Shown here piece after piece: positions 25,026 through 33,760 of a DNA stretch of 64,000 nt. A program made the translations under genes and the position numbers. The notes beneath the pieces were generated by a model. That model did not search any database. It had not been told where the DNA came from and saw nothing but the letters and a program-made list of their open reading frames with translations. Source of the DNA: Pedococcus_A sp963730585. Lineage in GTDB: Bacteria > Actinomycetota > Actinomycetes > Actinomycetales > Dermatophilaceae. Position 1 is the stretch's first letter; the number at the start of each line of letters is the position of its first letter. The stretch lies in NCBI GenBank assembly GCA_963730585.1, contig CAVSSL010000008.1:178521-242520 (forward strand). The letters are read 5' to 3'.

Positions 25026-27040
25026 GCCATGACGGCCTGGAGCTGGCGGGCGATCTGCGGCCCGAGCGTCTTGGCATAGGTGGCGGTGATGTGGTCCCCG
25101 GCGCGGTGGATGACGACGTTGCCGATGGCGACCGGGCACCGCTCCACCGGGCAGATCCACGGAGTGAGGTCGACCAGCTGCACGCCGGGCGTCTTGAGGG
25201 CGGCGGCGCGCTGGGCGTCGAGGCCGGTGTTGGCCAGGGCCGTCTCACGGTCGAACGCGCAGCGGGTCAGGCGGATGGGGTTGCGCGCCATGCAGCTGTC
25301 GAGGTCCGCCGGTGAGCCCGGGTTGTCGCCGATCACGGCCACGGGCACGCCCGCCCGCTGCAGGCCCTTCCAGCGGCGCGCGAGGTAGTCGACCAGGGCG
25401 GACTCGCTGACCTTGTCGCCGCGCAGCGCGGCGTCGGCCTGGGTCGAGGTGACGACGAGGTCCGGCGGGTCGGCGGACAGCTGCCTGATCACCGCCTCGT
25501 TCCACTCGTCGCACGACCGGTAGTGCTGCTGGGACAGCTCGGTGGTGCCGGCGGCGAAGGCGCACGAGCTCTTGCCGTAGGTGATGATCCGCCAGCCCTT
25601 CCCGGGGGCGGCGCGCTCCAGCGCGGGCAGCCACTGCAGGGCCTTGGAGTCGCCGACCAGCGCGACGGTCACCGCGCCGTCCTTGACCCCGAACTCGCAC
25701 CGCACCGGTGTCGCCGTGCGCTCGTCGACCTGGCAGCGGTCGACGTCGGCCGACGGCCGGTCCTCCCCCGCGCGCTCGGGGTCGGGGGTGAGCCAGCCCC
25801 AGTCGTCGACGGCGTAGACGGCCGGGTCGGCGCTCGGGGTGTCGCCGAGGGTGCCCGCGCCCAGCCTCTCCAGCGGCGGAAGGGCTCCGGTGGCCGGCTT
25901 GGTCTGGAACACCGCCGGCGCGGTGATCAGCGGTATGCCGGCGAGCACCCCTGCCAGTGAGAGCGAGGCACCCAGCGTGAGCGAGAGCCGGGTGCTGCGC
26001 GCCAGCCGCGGGGTGTGGTGCACCGGCCGCTCGACCAGGCGGTAGCCCAGGTAGGCGGGCACCACGCTGAGCAGCACGGCCCAGGCCCGGGCCGTGCCAC
26101 CGGGCCAGAGCTCGTCGGCGAACACCGCGAAGGGCCAGTGCCAGAGGTAGAGGGAGTACGACAGGCCGCCCACCCACACCAGCGGCCGCAGGCTGAGCAG
26201 CCAGCCCGGCCCGCGGGGCTCCTCCCCCCAGCCGGAGAGGATCACGGCGGCCGTGCCCAGGGTCGGCAGCAGGGCCCAGGCGCCCGGCCAGGCGGCGGTC
26301 TTGGGCATGAGGAACGCCGTGCCGACGATGAGGGCGAGCCCCAGCCACCCGAACCCGGCGGAGAAGCGGACGCGGTGCGGGTGCTGGTCCACGGCCCAGA
26401 TCGCCAGGGCCGCGCCGATGCCGAGCTCCCAGACGCGGGTGGTGGTCGCGAAGTAGGCGTGGGCGGGGACCGTGATGGTGTGCCAGACGGAGTAGGCCAG
26501 CGACGGGACGGCGATGGCGGCGAGCAGGACTCCGATGGCACGCAGGCTCGGGCTGTGGCCGGGGCCGCGGGCCAGCAGCCGGGGCCGGAAGCGGCGCAGG
26601 CCGATGACGAGCAGCACCAGGCACAGCGGCCAGATGACGTAGAACTGCTCCTCGACCGCGAGCGACCAGTAGTGCTGCACCGGGGACGGCTGGGTGTCCT
26701 TGGCGAGGTAGTCAACGGACCGCCCGGCCAGCACCCAGTTCACGACGTAGAGCGCGGCCCCGACGATGTCGCCGCCGATCTCACGACCGCGGCGCCCGGG
26801 GATCAGCAGCCACGTGCTCACGGCGATGACGAAGAGGACCAGCATCGCCGCGGGCAGCAGCCGGCGAGCGCGGCGGGCCAGGAACTGCGGCCAGGAGATG
26901 TGCCCGGTCGCGGCCAGCTCGCGCAGGAGCAGGCTGGTGATGAGGTAGCCGGAGATGACGAAGAAGACGTCGACGCCGAGGTAGCCGTGCGGCAGGAACG
27001 GCAGGCCGGCGTGGTAGACCATCACCAGCAGGACGGCCAC
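25010..27040 (-). CDS. OafA/YrhL-type acyltransferase with C-terminal SGNH domain
   Basis: 676 residues from GTG 27040. The N-terminal half has about ten membrane helices with acyltransferase-3 motifs (LLVMVYHAGLPFLPHGYLGVD, FFVISGYLITSLL, ARRARRLLPAAM, HYWSLAVEEQFYVIWPL). The C-terminal extracellular half is an SGNH-like esterase domain (TVALVGDSKALQWLPALE). Such proteins O-acylate cell-surface polysaccharides. The family normally starts a little earlier: the frame upstream encodes FRPDIEGLRAVAVLL but has no ATG/GTG/TTG; a CTG at 27103 overlapping the coaD stop is the only likely start. Confidence 0.88.
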   Translation of the reverse strand: MAVLLVMVYHAGLPFLPHGYLGVDVFFVISGYLITSLLLRELAATGHISWPQFLARRARRLLPAAMLVLFVIAVSTWLLIPGRRGREIGGDIVGAALYVVNWVLAGRSVDYLAKDTQPSPVQHYWSLAVEEQFYVIWPLCLVLLVIGLRRFRPRLLARGPGHSPSLRAIGVLLAAIAVPSLAYSVWHTITVPAHAYFATTTRVWELGIGAALAIWAVDQHPHRVRFSAGFGWLGLALIVGTAFLMPKTAAWPGAWALLPTLGTAAVILSGWGEEPRGPGWLLSLRPLVWVGGLSYSLYLWHWPFAVFADELWPGGTARAWAVLLSVVPAYLGYRLVERPVHHTPRLARSTRLSLTLGASLSLAGVLAGIPLITAPAVFQTKPATGALPPLERLGAGTLGDTPSADPAVYAVDDWGWLTPDPERAGEDRPSADVDRCQVDERTATPVRCEFGVKDGAVTVALVGDSKALQWLPALERAAPGKGWRIITYGKSSCAFAAGTTELSQQHYRSCDEWNEAVIRQLSADPPDLVVTSTQADAALRGDKVSESALVDYLARRWKGLQRAGVPVAVIGDNPGSPADLDSCMARNPIRLTRCAFDRETALANTGLDAQRAAALKTPGVQLVDLTPWICPVERCPVAIGNVVIHRAGDHITATYAKTLGPQIARQLQAVMAREGR

Positions 27041-27099
27041 CGCCCGCAGGCCCTCGATGTCGGGCCGGAACCCCTCCGGCCGGGGCGGACGCGCCAGGG

Positions 27100-27588
27100 T
27101 CAGCTCTCCGTCTGGAGCCGCGCCAGCAGCGCGTCACGGACAGCGTCGCTGACGAGGCCGGAGATGTCGCCACCGAGACGGGCGACCTCCTTGATCAGCG
27201 AGCTGGAGATGTGCTCGAAGCGAGGGTCACCGGGCAGGAACACCGTCTCGATGCCGGTGAGGTGCCGGTTCATCAGCGCCATGGGCAGCTCGTAGGCGAA
27301 GTCGGTGCCGCCACGCAGCCCCTTGACGATCGCCTCGGCCTCCGCCTCGCGGCACACGTCGACGAGCAGCCGGTCGGCGAAGACCTCCACCCGCACGTTC
27401 GCGTGGTGGCCGACGGCGTCCTCGAGCAGCTTGCGGCGCTCGTCGGGGGTGAACATGCCGGCCTTCGCCGGGTTGTGGAGCACGGCGACGACGACCTCGT
27501 CGTAGAGGGCGGCGGCACGCTCGATGACGTCGGCGTGGCCGAGCGTCACCGGGTCGTAGGAGCCGGGGCACACACACCGTCTGGTCAC
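27100..27588 (-). CDS. coaD: pantetheine-phosphate adenylyltransferase
   Basis: 162 residues. Nucleotidyltransferase fold with VCPGSYDPVTLGHADVIERA (the HxGH-type TLGH) and the C-terminal ISSSLIKEVARLGGD. It adenylylates 4'-phosphopantetheine in CoA synthesis. I chose GTG 27588, nine bases after AGG; a TTG at 27597 would add PTV. The acyltransferase frame begins within or just after its 3' end. The usual neighbour rsmD is about 1.2 kb away, separated by the hemerythrin and IscA-like genes. Confidence 0.95.
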   Translation of the reverse strand: MTRRCVCPGSYDPVTLGHADVIERAAALYDEVVVAVLHNPAKAGMFTPDERRKLLEDAVGHHANVRVEVFADRLLVDVCREAEAEAIVKGLRGGTDFAYELPMALMNRHLTGIETVFLPGDPRFEHISSSLIKEVARLGGDISGLVSDAVRDALLARLQTES

Positions 27589-27649
27589 AGTCGGCAACCT
27601 AGCAGCGGAGGGTGGGTGCGCCCCGGTCCCGTGGGTCTCGACCGACCGC

Positions 27650-28210
27650 TCAGCTCTCGCCGTCCTCGTCGTCGGCCGGCAGCACGCCCTCCTTGTAGGC
27701 CTCCTTGACGATCCGGCGCACGTTGTCGACCGAGCCGCAGCCCTCGTCGATGAGCCGGTTGCGCATGGCTGCCCACGCCTCGCCGAGGTCCTTGCGCACC
27801 TGCTCGGACACCTCGGTGCGGGCGGGGTTGAGGATGGTCTGCTCCTCCTCGCCGATGTGGTGGTTGAGCGCCTCGGCCAGCTTCTCCACCGCGTCGTCGA
27901 ACTTCTGGGTGTCGGTGCCCTTGCACTCCAGGAGGGCGAGGAGCGCCTCGTTGCCCTCGGCGTGCTCCTCCTCGCCGTGCTCCTTGTCGTGCTCGCTGAT
28001 CGCGTCCTTCCGCTTCAGCTTGGGGTAGACCTCGGTCTCCTCGGCCTCACCATGGGCGATGAGCACGTTCGAGAGCGCCTCGCGCGCGGCCTCGCGGTCA
28101 GCGGTGGCGTCGCGCAGCTCGCGCAGGAGCGACTCGAACAGGCGGTGGTCCTCGATGATGAGCTCGACGACGTCACCGGACGTGGGCTTGGGGATCTCGA
28201 TCTGCGTCAT
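27650..28210 (-). CDS. hemerythrin HHE-domain protein
   Basis: 186 residues. Four-helix bundle with the His/Glu ligands of a non-haem di-iron centre: IIEDHRLFESLL, NVLIAHGEAEETEVYPKL, HDKEHGEEEHAEG and LNHHIGEEEQTIL. Family members bind O2, sense redox state or take part in iron/NO handling. The C-terminal part is an additional helical segment. ATG 28210 with AGGATG upstream. It is divergent from an IscA-like gene, sharing a 201-bp control region. Confidence 0.88.
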   Translation of the reverse strand: MTQIEIPKPTSGDVVELIIEDHRLFESLLRELRDATADREAAREALSNVLIAHGEAEETEVYPKLKRKDAISEHDKEHGEEEHAEGNEALLALLECKGTDTQKFDDAVEKLAEALNHHIGEEEQTILNPARTEVSEQVRKDLGEAWAAMRNRLIDEGCGSVDNVRRIVKEAYKEGVLPADDEDGES

Positions 28211-28316
28211 GGGCACATCCTGAGGCAGCCCACCGGGAGCCGCACGCGCAGCGCTGACGGGAGGCCGCGACCGGGTGGCAGCGTCGGTGCAGGTCAGCGC
28301 GGTGCGGTCGGCTGTC

Positions 28317-28335
28317 CTGTCCGCTGGGTGGACAG
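28317..28335. promoter_or_regulatory. inverted repeat between hemerythrin and IscA-like genes
   Basis: CTGTCC at 28317-28322 is mirrored by GGACAG at 28330-28335 with a 7-base gap. A second hairpin, GGAGAC...GTCTCC, lies at about 28370-28387 near the IscA-like start. Either could be an operator for the divergent pair. The regulator is unknown. Confidence 0.35.
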
Positions 28336-28411
28336 AGTGGACCGAATTGTTGTGTCCGCAGGGCTGATTGGAGACGGTGGAGTCTCCTGACCTCAATCGG
28401 AAAGAGAGCCA

Positions 28412-28705
28412 GTGCTCACCCTTACCGACAACGCCAGCAACATCGTCAAGGCCATCGTGGAGCAGAACGGCGGCAGCGAGGACGCCGGTCTTCGTTTCTC
28501 CGCCGAGCCCGCCGAGGGTGCCCCCGCGGGTGCCCTGGCCGTCACCACGGTCGAGGGCGCCGAGCCCGGCGACCAGGTCGTCGACAAGGACGGCGCCAAG
28601 GTCTACCTCGAGGAGACCGCCGCGGTCGCCCTGGGCGACCAGGTGCTCGACGCCAGCGTCGACCAGGCGGGTGCCGTGCAGTTCAGCATCGCGCCGTCTG
28701 CCTGA
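28412..28705 (+). CDS. IscA/HesB-like protein lacking all cysteines
   Basis: 97 residues with the A-type Fe-S carrier fold: MLTLTDNASNIVKAIVEQ at the start, AGLRFSAEP, then GDQVVDKDGAKVYLEE and the closing AVQFSIAP. A-type carriers need three cysteines; this protein has none, so it cannot bind a cluster in the usual way. Cysteine-free relatives are common in actinobacteria and of unknown role. It is divergent from the hemerythrin gene. GTG 28412 follows GAAAGAGAG. Confidence 0.75.
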   Translation: MLTLTDNASNIVKAIVEQNGGSEDAGLRFSAEPAEGAPAGALAVTTVEGAEPGDQVVDKDGAKVYLEETAAVALGDQVLDASVDQAGAVQFSIAPSA

Positions 28706-28717
28706 CCGCAGCCCGCA

Positions 28718-28759
28718 GACGAGGCCCCCACGCCGGGACACCGGCATGGGGGCCTCGTC
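28718..28759. terminator. bidirectional hairpin terminator
   Basis: GACGAGGCCCCCA (28718-28730) pairs perfectly with TGGGGGCCTCGTC (28747-28759), lying between the convergent IscA-like and rsmD genes. It is symmetrical and probably ends both transcripts. Confidence 0.85.
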
Positions 28760-28761
28760 GC

Positions 28762-28821
28762 GTCAGGCCACGTGGTGTCAGGCCACGTCGAGTCAGGCCA
28801 CGTCGAGTCAGGCCACGCCGT
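28762..28821. repeat. 15-bp tandem repeat, four copies, carrying the rsmD stop
   Basis: Units start at 28762, 28777, 28792 and 28807 with core GTCAGGCCACG. Each has TCA (TGA on the minus strand). The last unit holds the true rsmD stop at 28808-28810; since the unit is five codons long, the three further copies add three more in-frame stops (reading -LDVA-stop- on the minus strand). Confidence 0.85.
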
Positions 28822-29383
28822 CCGGCTCGGGCACTCCGGCGAACCAGATGCGCGTCTCGCCGTAGCGCCGCTCCCCCTCGGCCTCCAGCCCGTCCGGCCA
28901 GCGCGGCTCGGGTGACCTCGACGAGCGCTCCACGACCACCAGCGCCTCCTCGGAGAGCCAGTGCTGTTCGACCAGGGCGACGAGCACCCGCTCGAGCACG
29001 TCCTCGCCGATGTCGTAGGGCGGGTCGATGAAGACGAGGTCCACCGGCGTGGGCGCAGCCGTGGCAAGGGTCCGCTCGACCGTGGCCGCCCGCACGCTGA
29101 CCCCCGGTATGCCGGTCTGCGCGGCGTTGCGCCGCGCCACCGCGGCCGCTGCGCGGTCGGACTCGACCAGCACCACCGAGGTGGCTCCACGGCTCGCGGC
29201 CTCCAGGCCCAGCGCGCCGGAGCCGGCGTAGAGGTCGAGCACGGCAGCGCCGGCGAGCACGTCGAGGTGCTCGAGGCGGGAGAAGAGCGCCTCCCGCACC
29301 CGGTCGCTGGTCGGGCGGGTGCCGCTGCCGGGCGGGGTCTGCAGCCGCAGGCCACCGGCGCGACCGCTGATGATGCGCGTCAT
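28808..29383 (-). CDS. rsmD: 16S rRNA (guanine(966)-N(2))-methyltransferase
   Basis: 191 residues. Begins MTRIISGRAGGLRLQTPPG. The SAM-binding motif is VLDLYAGSGALGLEA and the catalytic motif VDLVFIDPPYD (DPPY). It methylates G966 of 16S rRNA within the 30S subunit. It follows recG by 16 bases, a common actinobacterial pair. The 3' end lies in a 15-bp tandem repeat that repeats its stop codon. Confidence 0.95.
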   Translation of the reverse strand: MTRIISGRAGGLRLQTPPGSGTRPTSDRVREALFSRLEHLDVLAGAAVLDLYAGSGALGLEAASRGATSVVLVESDRAAAAVARRNAAQTGIPGVSVRAATVERTLATAAPTPVDLVFIDPPYDIGEDVLERVLVALVEQHWLSEEALVVVERSSRSPEPRWPDGLEAEGERRYGETRIWFAGVPEPDGVA

Positions 29384-29399
29384 GCCGTCGCCACCACCC

Positions 29400-31640
29400 T
29401 CACCCTCGCTCCAGGAAGGCGGCCTGCTCCTCGTCGACCCACTCGCGCACGGCGGCCTGCAGGTCGGGGTGCTCGGCGAGCTCGGGGTCGTCGGCGACGA
29501 GGGCGGTCGCGTCGTCGCGGGCCTGCAGGATGACCTCTTCGTCGCGCACCAGGGACAGGAACCGGAAGCTGCCGCGCCCCATCCCGCGGCTGGAGCGGCC
29601 ACCGCCGCTCTGCTTGGCGCTGAGCACGTCGCCCGTGCCGCGCAGCTCGAGGTCGAGCCTGGCCAGCTCGAAGCCGTCGGTCGTCCCCGCCACGGCGTCG
29701 AGCCGCTCGCGGGCGGTCTCCGCCTCCGTGGCGGTCATGAGCAGGCACAGCCCCTGGTGCTGGCCACGGCCCACCCGGCCACGCAGCTGGTGCAGCTGCG
29801 AGACGCCGAAGCGGTCGGCGTCCATGACGACCATGACGGTGGCGTTGGGCACGTCGACGCCCACCTCGATGACGGTGGTCGACACGAGCACGTCGACCTC
29901 GCCGCGGGTGAAGGCCGCCATCACCGCGTCCTTGTCCTCGGGGGCCATCCGGCCGTGGAGCACGGCAATGGTCAGCCCCTCGAGGGCGGGGTTCTCGCGC
30001 AGCAGCGCCTCCACGGCATACACGCTGGCCATCTCGCGCGGCGCCGCCTCCTCGCCCTCCCCGGGCTCGGGGGCCGCGAGCTCCTCGTCGTCGGGCGACC
30101 CGGACGCGGTCGGGCCGTCGTCGCCGATGCGCGGGCACACGACGTAGGCCTGGCGGCCCGAGCGCACCTCCTCGGCGATCCGCTCCCAGGTGCGCTGCAC
30201 CCAGGCGGGGCGGTCGGCGGGCACGACGTGGGTGGCGATCGGGGAGCGTCCCCGGGGCAGCTCGGTGAGGGTCGAGGTCTCCATGTCGCCGAAGACGGTC
30301 ATCGTCACCGTCCGAGGGATGGGCGTGGCCGTCATGACGAGGACGTGCGGTGGCTGGGCGCCCTTGCCGCGCAACGCGTCGCGCTGCTCCACCCCGAACC
30401 GGTGCTGCTCGTCGACGACGACGAGGGCGAGGTCCTGGAACTGCACCTGCTCCTGGATGAGCGCGTGGGTGCCGATGACGATGCCGGCGTCGCCGCTGGC
30501 CGCGTCCAGCAGGTTCTTGCGCCGATCGGCCGTTGACTGGCTGCCGGTCAGGAGGGCGACGCGGGTGCCGATGTCGCTGCCGCCGAGCAGGCCGCCCTCG
30601 GCCAGGTCGCCGAGCATGGTCGTGATCGACCGGTGGTGCTGCGCAGCGAGCACCTCGGTGGGCGCCAGGAGGGCGGCCTGCCCACCGGAGTCGACGGCGG
30701 CGAGCATGGCGCGCAGGGCGATGACCGTCTTGCCCGAGCCGACCTCTCCCTGGAGCAGGCGGTGCATGGGCACGTCACGCGCGAGCTCCTCGGCCAGGGT
30801 CTCGCCGACGGCCCGCTGCCCCTCGGTCAGCTCGAACGGCAGCCGGGCGTCGAAGGCCGCGAGCAGGCCGCCCTCGCGAGGTGTCCTCGCGCGGGTGCGT
30901 TCGGCCGCCTGTCTCGCCCGGCGCTGGGCCAGCAACGCCTGGAAGACGAACGCCTCCTCGTAGCGCAGGCGGTGGCGGGCTCGCTGCACCTGGGCGAAGT
31001 CCTTCGGCACGTGGATGCCCTTGAGGGCTTCCAGGCGACCCGGCAGGCCGTGCCGCGAACGCAGCCCGGCCGGCAGCGGCTCGGGCACGCTGTCGTCGTC
31101 GAGGTGGTCGAGGACGATGCGCACGCACTCGGCCACCGCCCAGTTCTGCATGCCCTTGACCTGCAGGTAGACGGGGATCGGTCCCCGGTCTGCACCGTGC
31201 GGCCCCAGGCCGCCCTCCATCAGCTGGTATGCCGGGTGGGCCAGCTGCCAGCGGTTCCTGTACATCCCGACGGTGCCGGCGAAGAGCGCGGTGACTCCCG
31301 GCAGCAGCACGTCGCGGTGGCCGTAGGGCTTGAAGAAGGCGAGGTCGAGGTCGTTGCTCCCGTCGGTGATGGTGGCCTCGAACATGTCCTTGCCGTTTCG
31401 CGTCCTGCGCGTGCCGGAGGTCTTCACCCTCCCGACCACGACGACGTACATGCCGACGTGGAGGTTGGAGAGGTCGGCGCTGTGCTCGAGGTAGCGGCGT
31501 GGCCAGAACTCGAGCAGGTCGCCCACCGTGTGCAGGTCACGTGCCTTCGCGAGTGGGCCCGCCGACCGGGCGCCGAGGAGCTTCGAGAGCTGCGTGGACT
31601 CGTCGACCACGCCGGAGACCACCTTCGACACGGGGCTCAC
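29400..31640 (-). CDS. recG: ATP-dependent DNA helicase RecG
   Basis: 746 residues. The wedge/OB domain at the N-terminus includes LLEFWPRRYLEHSADLSNL. The helicase core has LLQGEVGSGKTVIALRAM (Walker A), ALLAPTEVLAAQH, VVVDEQHRFGVEQR (DEQH box), VMTATPIPRT and QLRGRVGRGQHQGLCLLM (motif VI). It regresses stalled forks and branch-migrates junctions. GTG 31640 overlaps the stop of the upstream DAK-family gene by four bases, so the two are coupled. Confidence 0.97.
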   Translation of the reverse strand: MSPVSKVVSGVVDESTQLSKLLGARSAGPLAKARDLHTVGDLLEFWPRRYLEHSADLSNLHVGMYVVVVGRVKTSGTRRTRNGKDMFEATITDGSNDLDLAFFKPYGHRDVLLPGVTALFAGTVGMYRNRWQLAHPAYQLMEGGLGPHGADRGPIPVYLQVKGMQNWAVAECVRIVLDHLDDDSVPEPLPAGLRSRHGLPGRLEALKGIHVPKDFAQVQRARHRLRYEEAFVFQALLAQRRARQAAERTRARTPREGGLLAAFDARLPFELTEGQRAVGETLAEELARDVPMHRLLQGEVGSGKTVIALRAMLAAVDSGGQAALLAPTEVLAAQHHRSITTMLGDLAEGGLLGGSDIGTRVALLTGSQSTADRRKNLLDAASGDAGIVIGTHALIQEQVQFQDLALVVVDEQHRFGVEQRDALRGKGAQPPHVLVMTATPIPRTVTMTVFGDMETSTLTELPRGRSPIATHVVPADRPAWVQRTWERIAEEVRSGRQAYVVCPRIGDDGPTASGSPDDEELAAPEPGEGEEAAPREMASVYAVEALLRENPALEGLTIAVLHGRMAPEDKDAVMAAFTRGEVDVLVSTTVIEVGVDVPNATVMVVMDADRFGVSQLHQLRGRVGRGQHQGLCLLMTATEAETARERLDAVAGTTDGFELARLDLELRGTGDVLSAKQSGGGRSSRGMGRGSFRFLSLVRDEEVILQARDDATALVADDPELAEHPDLQAAVREWVDEEQAAFLERG

Positions 31641-33316
31641 TCGACACCCAGCAGCAGCGGGTAGTGCGGCTGGCCCCCGTCGATGAGCGAGACCTCGGCG
31701 TCGCGGTGCTCGCCCTCCACCCAGCGCGCGAGGTCGTCGGCCAGGCCGTGGGGTGCGTCCTCGCCCGCGACGACCGTCACCAGCTCGCCCCCGCTGGAGA
31801 GCAGGCGGCGCATCACGTCACGGGCCACCTCGAGCAGGTCGGTGCCCACCACGGCCACGTCCCCGCCGACGATGCCGAGCACGTCGCCACGCCGGCACGC
31901 CCCCGCACTGGTCAGCGCGTCCTTGCTGGCGACCGTGACGGCTCCGTGACGGGTCGCGGACGCCGAGCTGATCATCGCCGCGAGGTTCTTCTGCACCGGG
32001 AGGGTGTGGTCGAACACCGCCATGGCCGCCAGGCCCTGCACCGCGGTGCGCGAGCGCACGACGGCGATGTCGATGCCCTCCTGCTCGCCGGCAGCCGCCG
32101 CTGCCTCGGCAGCCAGCACGGTGTCCTTGTCGTTGGGCAGCAGGATCACCGACAGGGCGTGCGCGTCGCGGGCCGCCTCCAACAGCTGGCCGGCCGAGGC
32201 GCGCCGGCCGGGGCCGCTCTCGAGGACGTGGGCCCCGGAGTCGGTGAAGACGGCTGCGAGCCCCGGCCCGGCCGCGCACGCCACGACGGCGACGTCGCTC
32301 GCCGGTCGCCGGTGCGACTGGTCGCCGAAGTGGGTGACCTTGACCCGGTAGGGCCGACCGGCGTGGATGCCCGCCTCGATGGCTGCCCCCGCGTCGTCGA
32401 CGTGCACGTGGACGTTCCACAGCTCGGGCCCGCCGACGACGAGCAGCGAGTCGCCGAGCGCGTCGAGGGTGTGCTTGAGGGTCTCGACGCGCTCCTCGTC
32501 GGTGTCGGCGAGGAGGTACATCACCTCGTAGGCGGGCCCTCCGGGCGCGCCGAGCACCTCGCCCCGGGAGGCCGCACCCTCCCCCTCGGTCGGGTGCACC
32601 CCACCGCCGCCCGCTGCCCAGTCGGGCCGCCGGCGCAGGGTCCCCTCGCCGTCGAAGGCCGCGGCCCCGGGCGGCAGGGCCGGTCCGTCCTCGTGGGCCA
32701 CCCGGGCCAGCGCCTCGAGCAGCAGGACGTAGCCCGCGCCGCCCGCGTCGACGACGCCGGCGGCCTCGAGCGCCGGCAGCTGTGTGGGGGTGAGCGTCAG
32801 GGCGGCGGAGGCGCCGCGCAGGGCGGCCTCGGTGACCTCGCCGAGGCCGGTGAGGCCCTGGGCGGCCTCGGCCGCGGCGCGTGCCACCGACAGGATGGTG
32901 CCCTCGACCGGGTGGGTGACCGCCTTCCACGCCCGCTCGCTGGCGCGGGCCAGGGCCTCGGCCACGAGTGGCCCGTCGGCGGTCTCGGCCCCACTCTCGG
33001 CGACCGCCTCGCCGAAGCCCCGCACCAGCTGGCTCAGGATGACGCCGGAGTTCCCGCGGGCGGTCAGCAGCATGGCCTGGCCGAGCGAGGTGCACTCCTG
33101 CTCGAGGGTGGCCTCGCCGAGGATGCCCCGCTGCTCGTGCTGGGTGCGCACGGCGTCGAGGGCCGCGTCGAAGGTGAGGTAGAGGTTGGTGCCGGTGTCG
33201 CCGTCCGGCACGGGGAAGACGTTGAGCGCGTCGATCTCCGCGCGCCGCGCCGCGAACGCCGCCCGGGCCACGACGGCCCAGCGGCGGGCGTCGGCAGCGG
33301 TCAGGCGTTCCAGCAC
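31637..33316 (-). CDS. DAK2-domain fatty-acid/dihydroxyacetone kinase-like protein (FakA family)
   Basis: 559 residues. The N-terminal DAK2/DhaL-like domain has NVFPVPDGDTGTNLYLTFDA (ATP and metal site) and GNSGVILSQLVRGFGE. The C-terminal two thirds match the FakA/YloV middle and DegV-interacting domain, with the conserved NVHVHVDDAGAAIEAG. In firmicutes FakA phosphorylates fatty acids delivered by FakB; the actinobacterial substrate is unproven and no fakB is here. TAGCCT six bases before GTG 33316 suggests a leaderless start. Coupled to recG. Confidence 0.9.
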   Translation of the reverse strand: MLERLTAADARRWAVVARAAFAARRAEIDALNVFPVPDGDTGTNLYLTFDAALDAVRTQHEQRGILGEATLEQECTSLGQAMLLTARGNSGVILSQLVRGFGEAVAESGAETADGPLVAEALARASERAWKAVTHPVEGTILSVARAAAEAAQGLTGLGEVTEAALRGASAALTLTPTQLPALEAAGVVDAGGAGYVLLLEALARVAHEDGPALPPGAAAFDGEGTLRRRPDWAAGGGGVHPTEGEGAASRGEVLGAPGGPAYEVMYLLADTDEERVETLKHTLDALGDSLLVVGGPELWNVHVHVDDAGAAIEAGIHAGRPYRVKVTHFGDQSHRRPASDVAVVACAAGPGLAAVFTDSGAHVLESGPGRRASAGQLLEAARDAHALSVILLPNDKDTVLAAEAAAAAGEQEGIDIAVVRSRTAVQGLAAMAVFDHTLPVQKNLAAMISSASATRHGAVTVASKDALTSAGACRRGDVLGIVGGDVAVVGTDLLEVARDVMRRLLSSGGELVTVVAGEDAPHGLADDLARWVEGEHRDAEVSLIDGGQPHYPLLLGVE

Positions 33317-33367
33317 GGTGGCAGGCTAGTGCCTGGCCCCGTCAGGCCCGTGGGCATTGGCGCCGTT

Positions 33368-33397
33368 TTGGTCGAGACGGCTGCTCTCGGCTACTCT
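33368..33397 (+). promoter_or_regulatory. candidate rpmB promoter
   Basis: TTGGTC at 33368-33373 and TACTCT at 33392-33397 with 18 bases between them. It implies an untranslated leader of roughly 80 bases before rpmB, unlike the many leaderless genes nearby. Confidence 0.5.
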
Positions 33398-33481
33398 TGA
33401 CCGGTTCCCATGGGCCGACCTCCATTCGAGGCTGCCCGGGATCCCACCGAGTTTGTTCGCATCGAAATCAGGAGATCACCC

Positions 33482-33676
33482 GTGGCTGCCAACTGCGACG
33501 TCTGCGGCAAGGGACCGGGCTTCGGTCACAACATCTCGCACTCGCACCGCCGCACCAAGCGTCGCTGGAACCCCAACATCCAGCGCGTGAAGGCTCTGGT
33601 GGGCGACGCGGGTGTGACCCCGAAGCGTCTCAACGTCTGCACCTCGTGCCTCAAGGCCGGCAAGGTCAAGCGCTGA
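33482..33676 (+). CDS. rpmB: 50S ribosomal protein L28
   Basis: 64 residues: AANCDVCGKGPGFGHNISHS, then RRTKRRWNPNIQ and RLNVCTSCLKAGKVKR. The two CxxC pairs make it the zinc-binding version, not the zinc-independent paralogue induced by Zur. GTG 33482 has GGAGA upstream; the frame stays open to 33410 but the extra 24 residues are not L28-like. Monocistronic, between a candidate promoter and a strong terminator. Confidence 0.97.
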   Translation: MAANCDVCGKGPGFGHNISHSHRRTKRRWNPNIQRVKALVGDAGVTPKRLNVCTSCLKAGKVKR

Positions 33677-33697
33677 CCCAGCCGCCCGGCATACCGA

Positions 33698-33731
33698 AAA
33701 GGCCGGTCTCCCCTCGGGGAGGCCGGCCTTT
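33698..33731. terminator. bidirectional terminator between rpmB and thiL
   Basis: AAAGGCCGG.CTCCCC pairs with GGGGAG.CCGGCCTTT around a two-base loop, with A-tracts on the left and T-tracts on the right. It ends both the plus-strand rpmB and the minus-strand thiL messages. Confidence 0.9.
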
Positions 33732-33760
33732 CGCGTGCTCCGTGTCCTGCCTGAGGTCTC

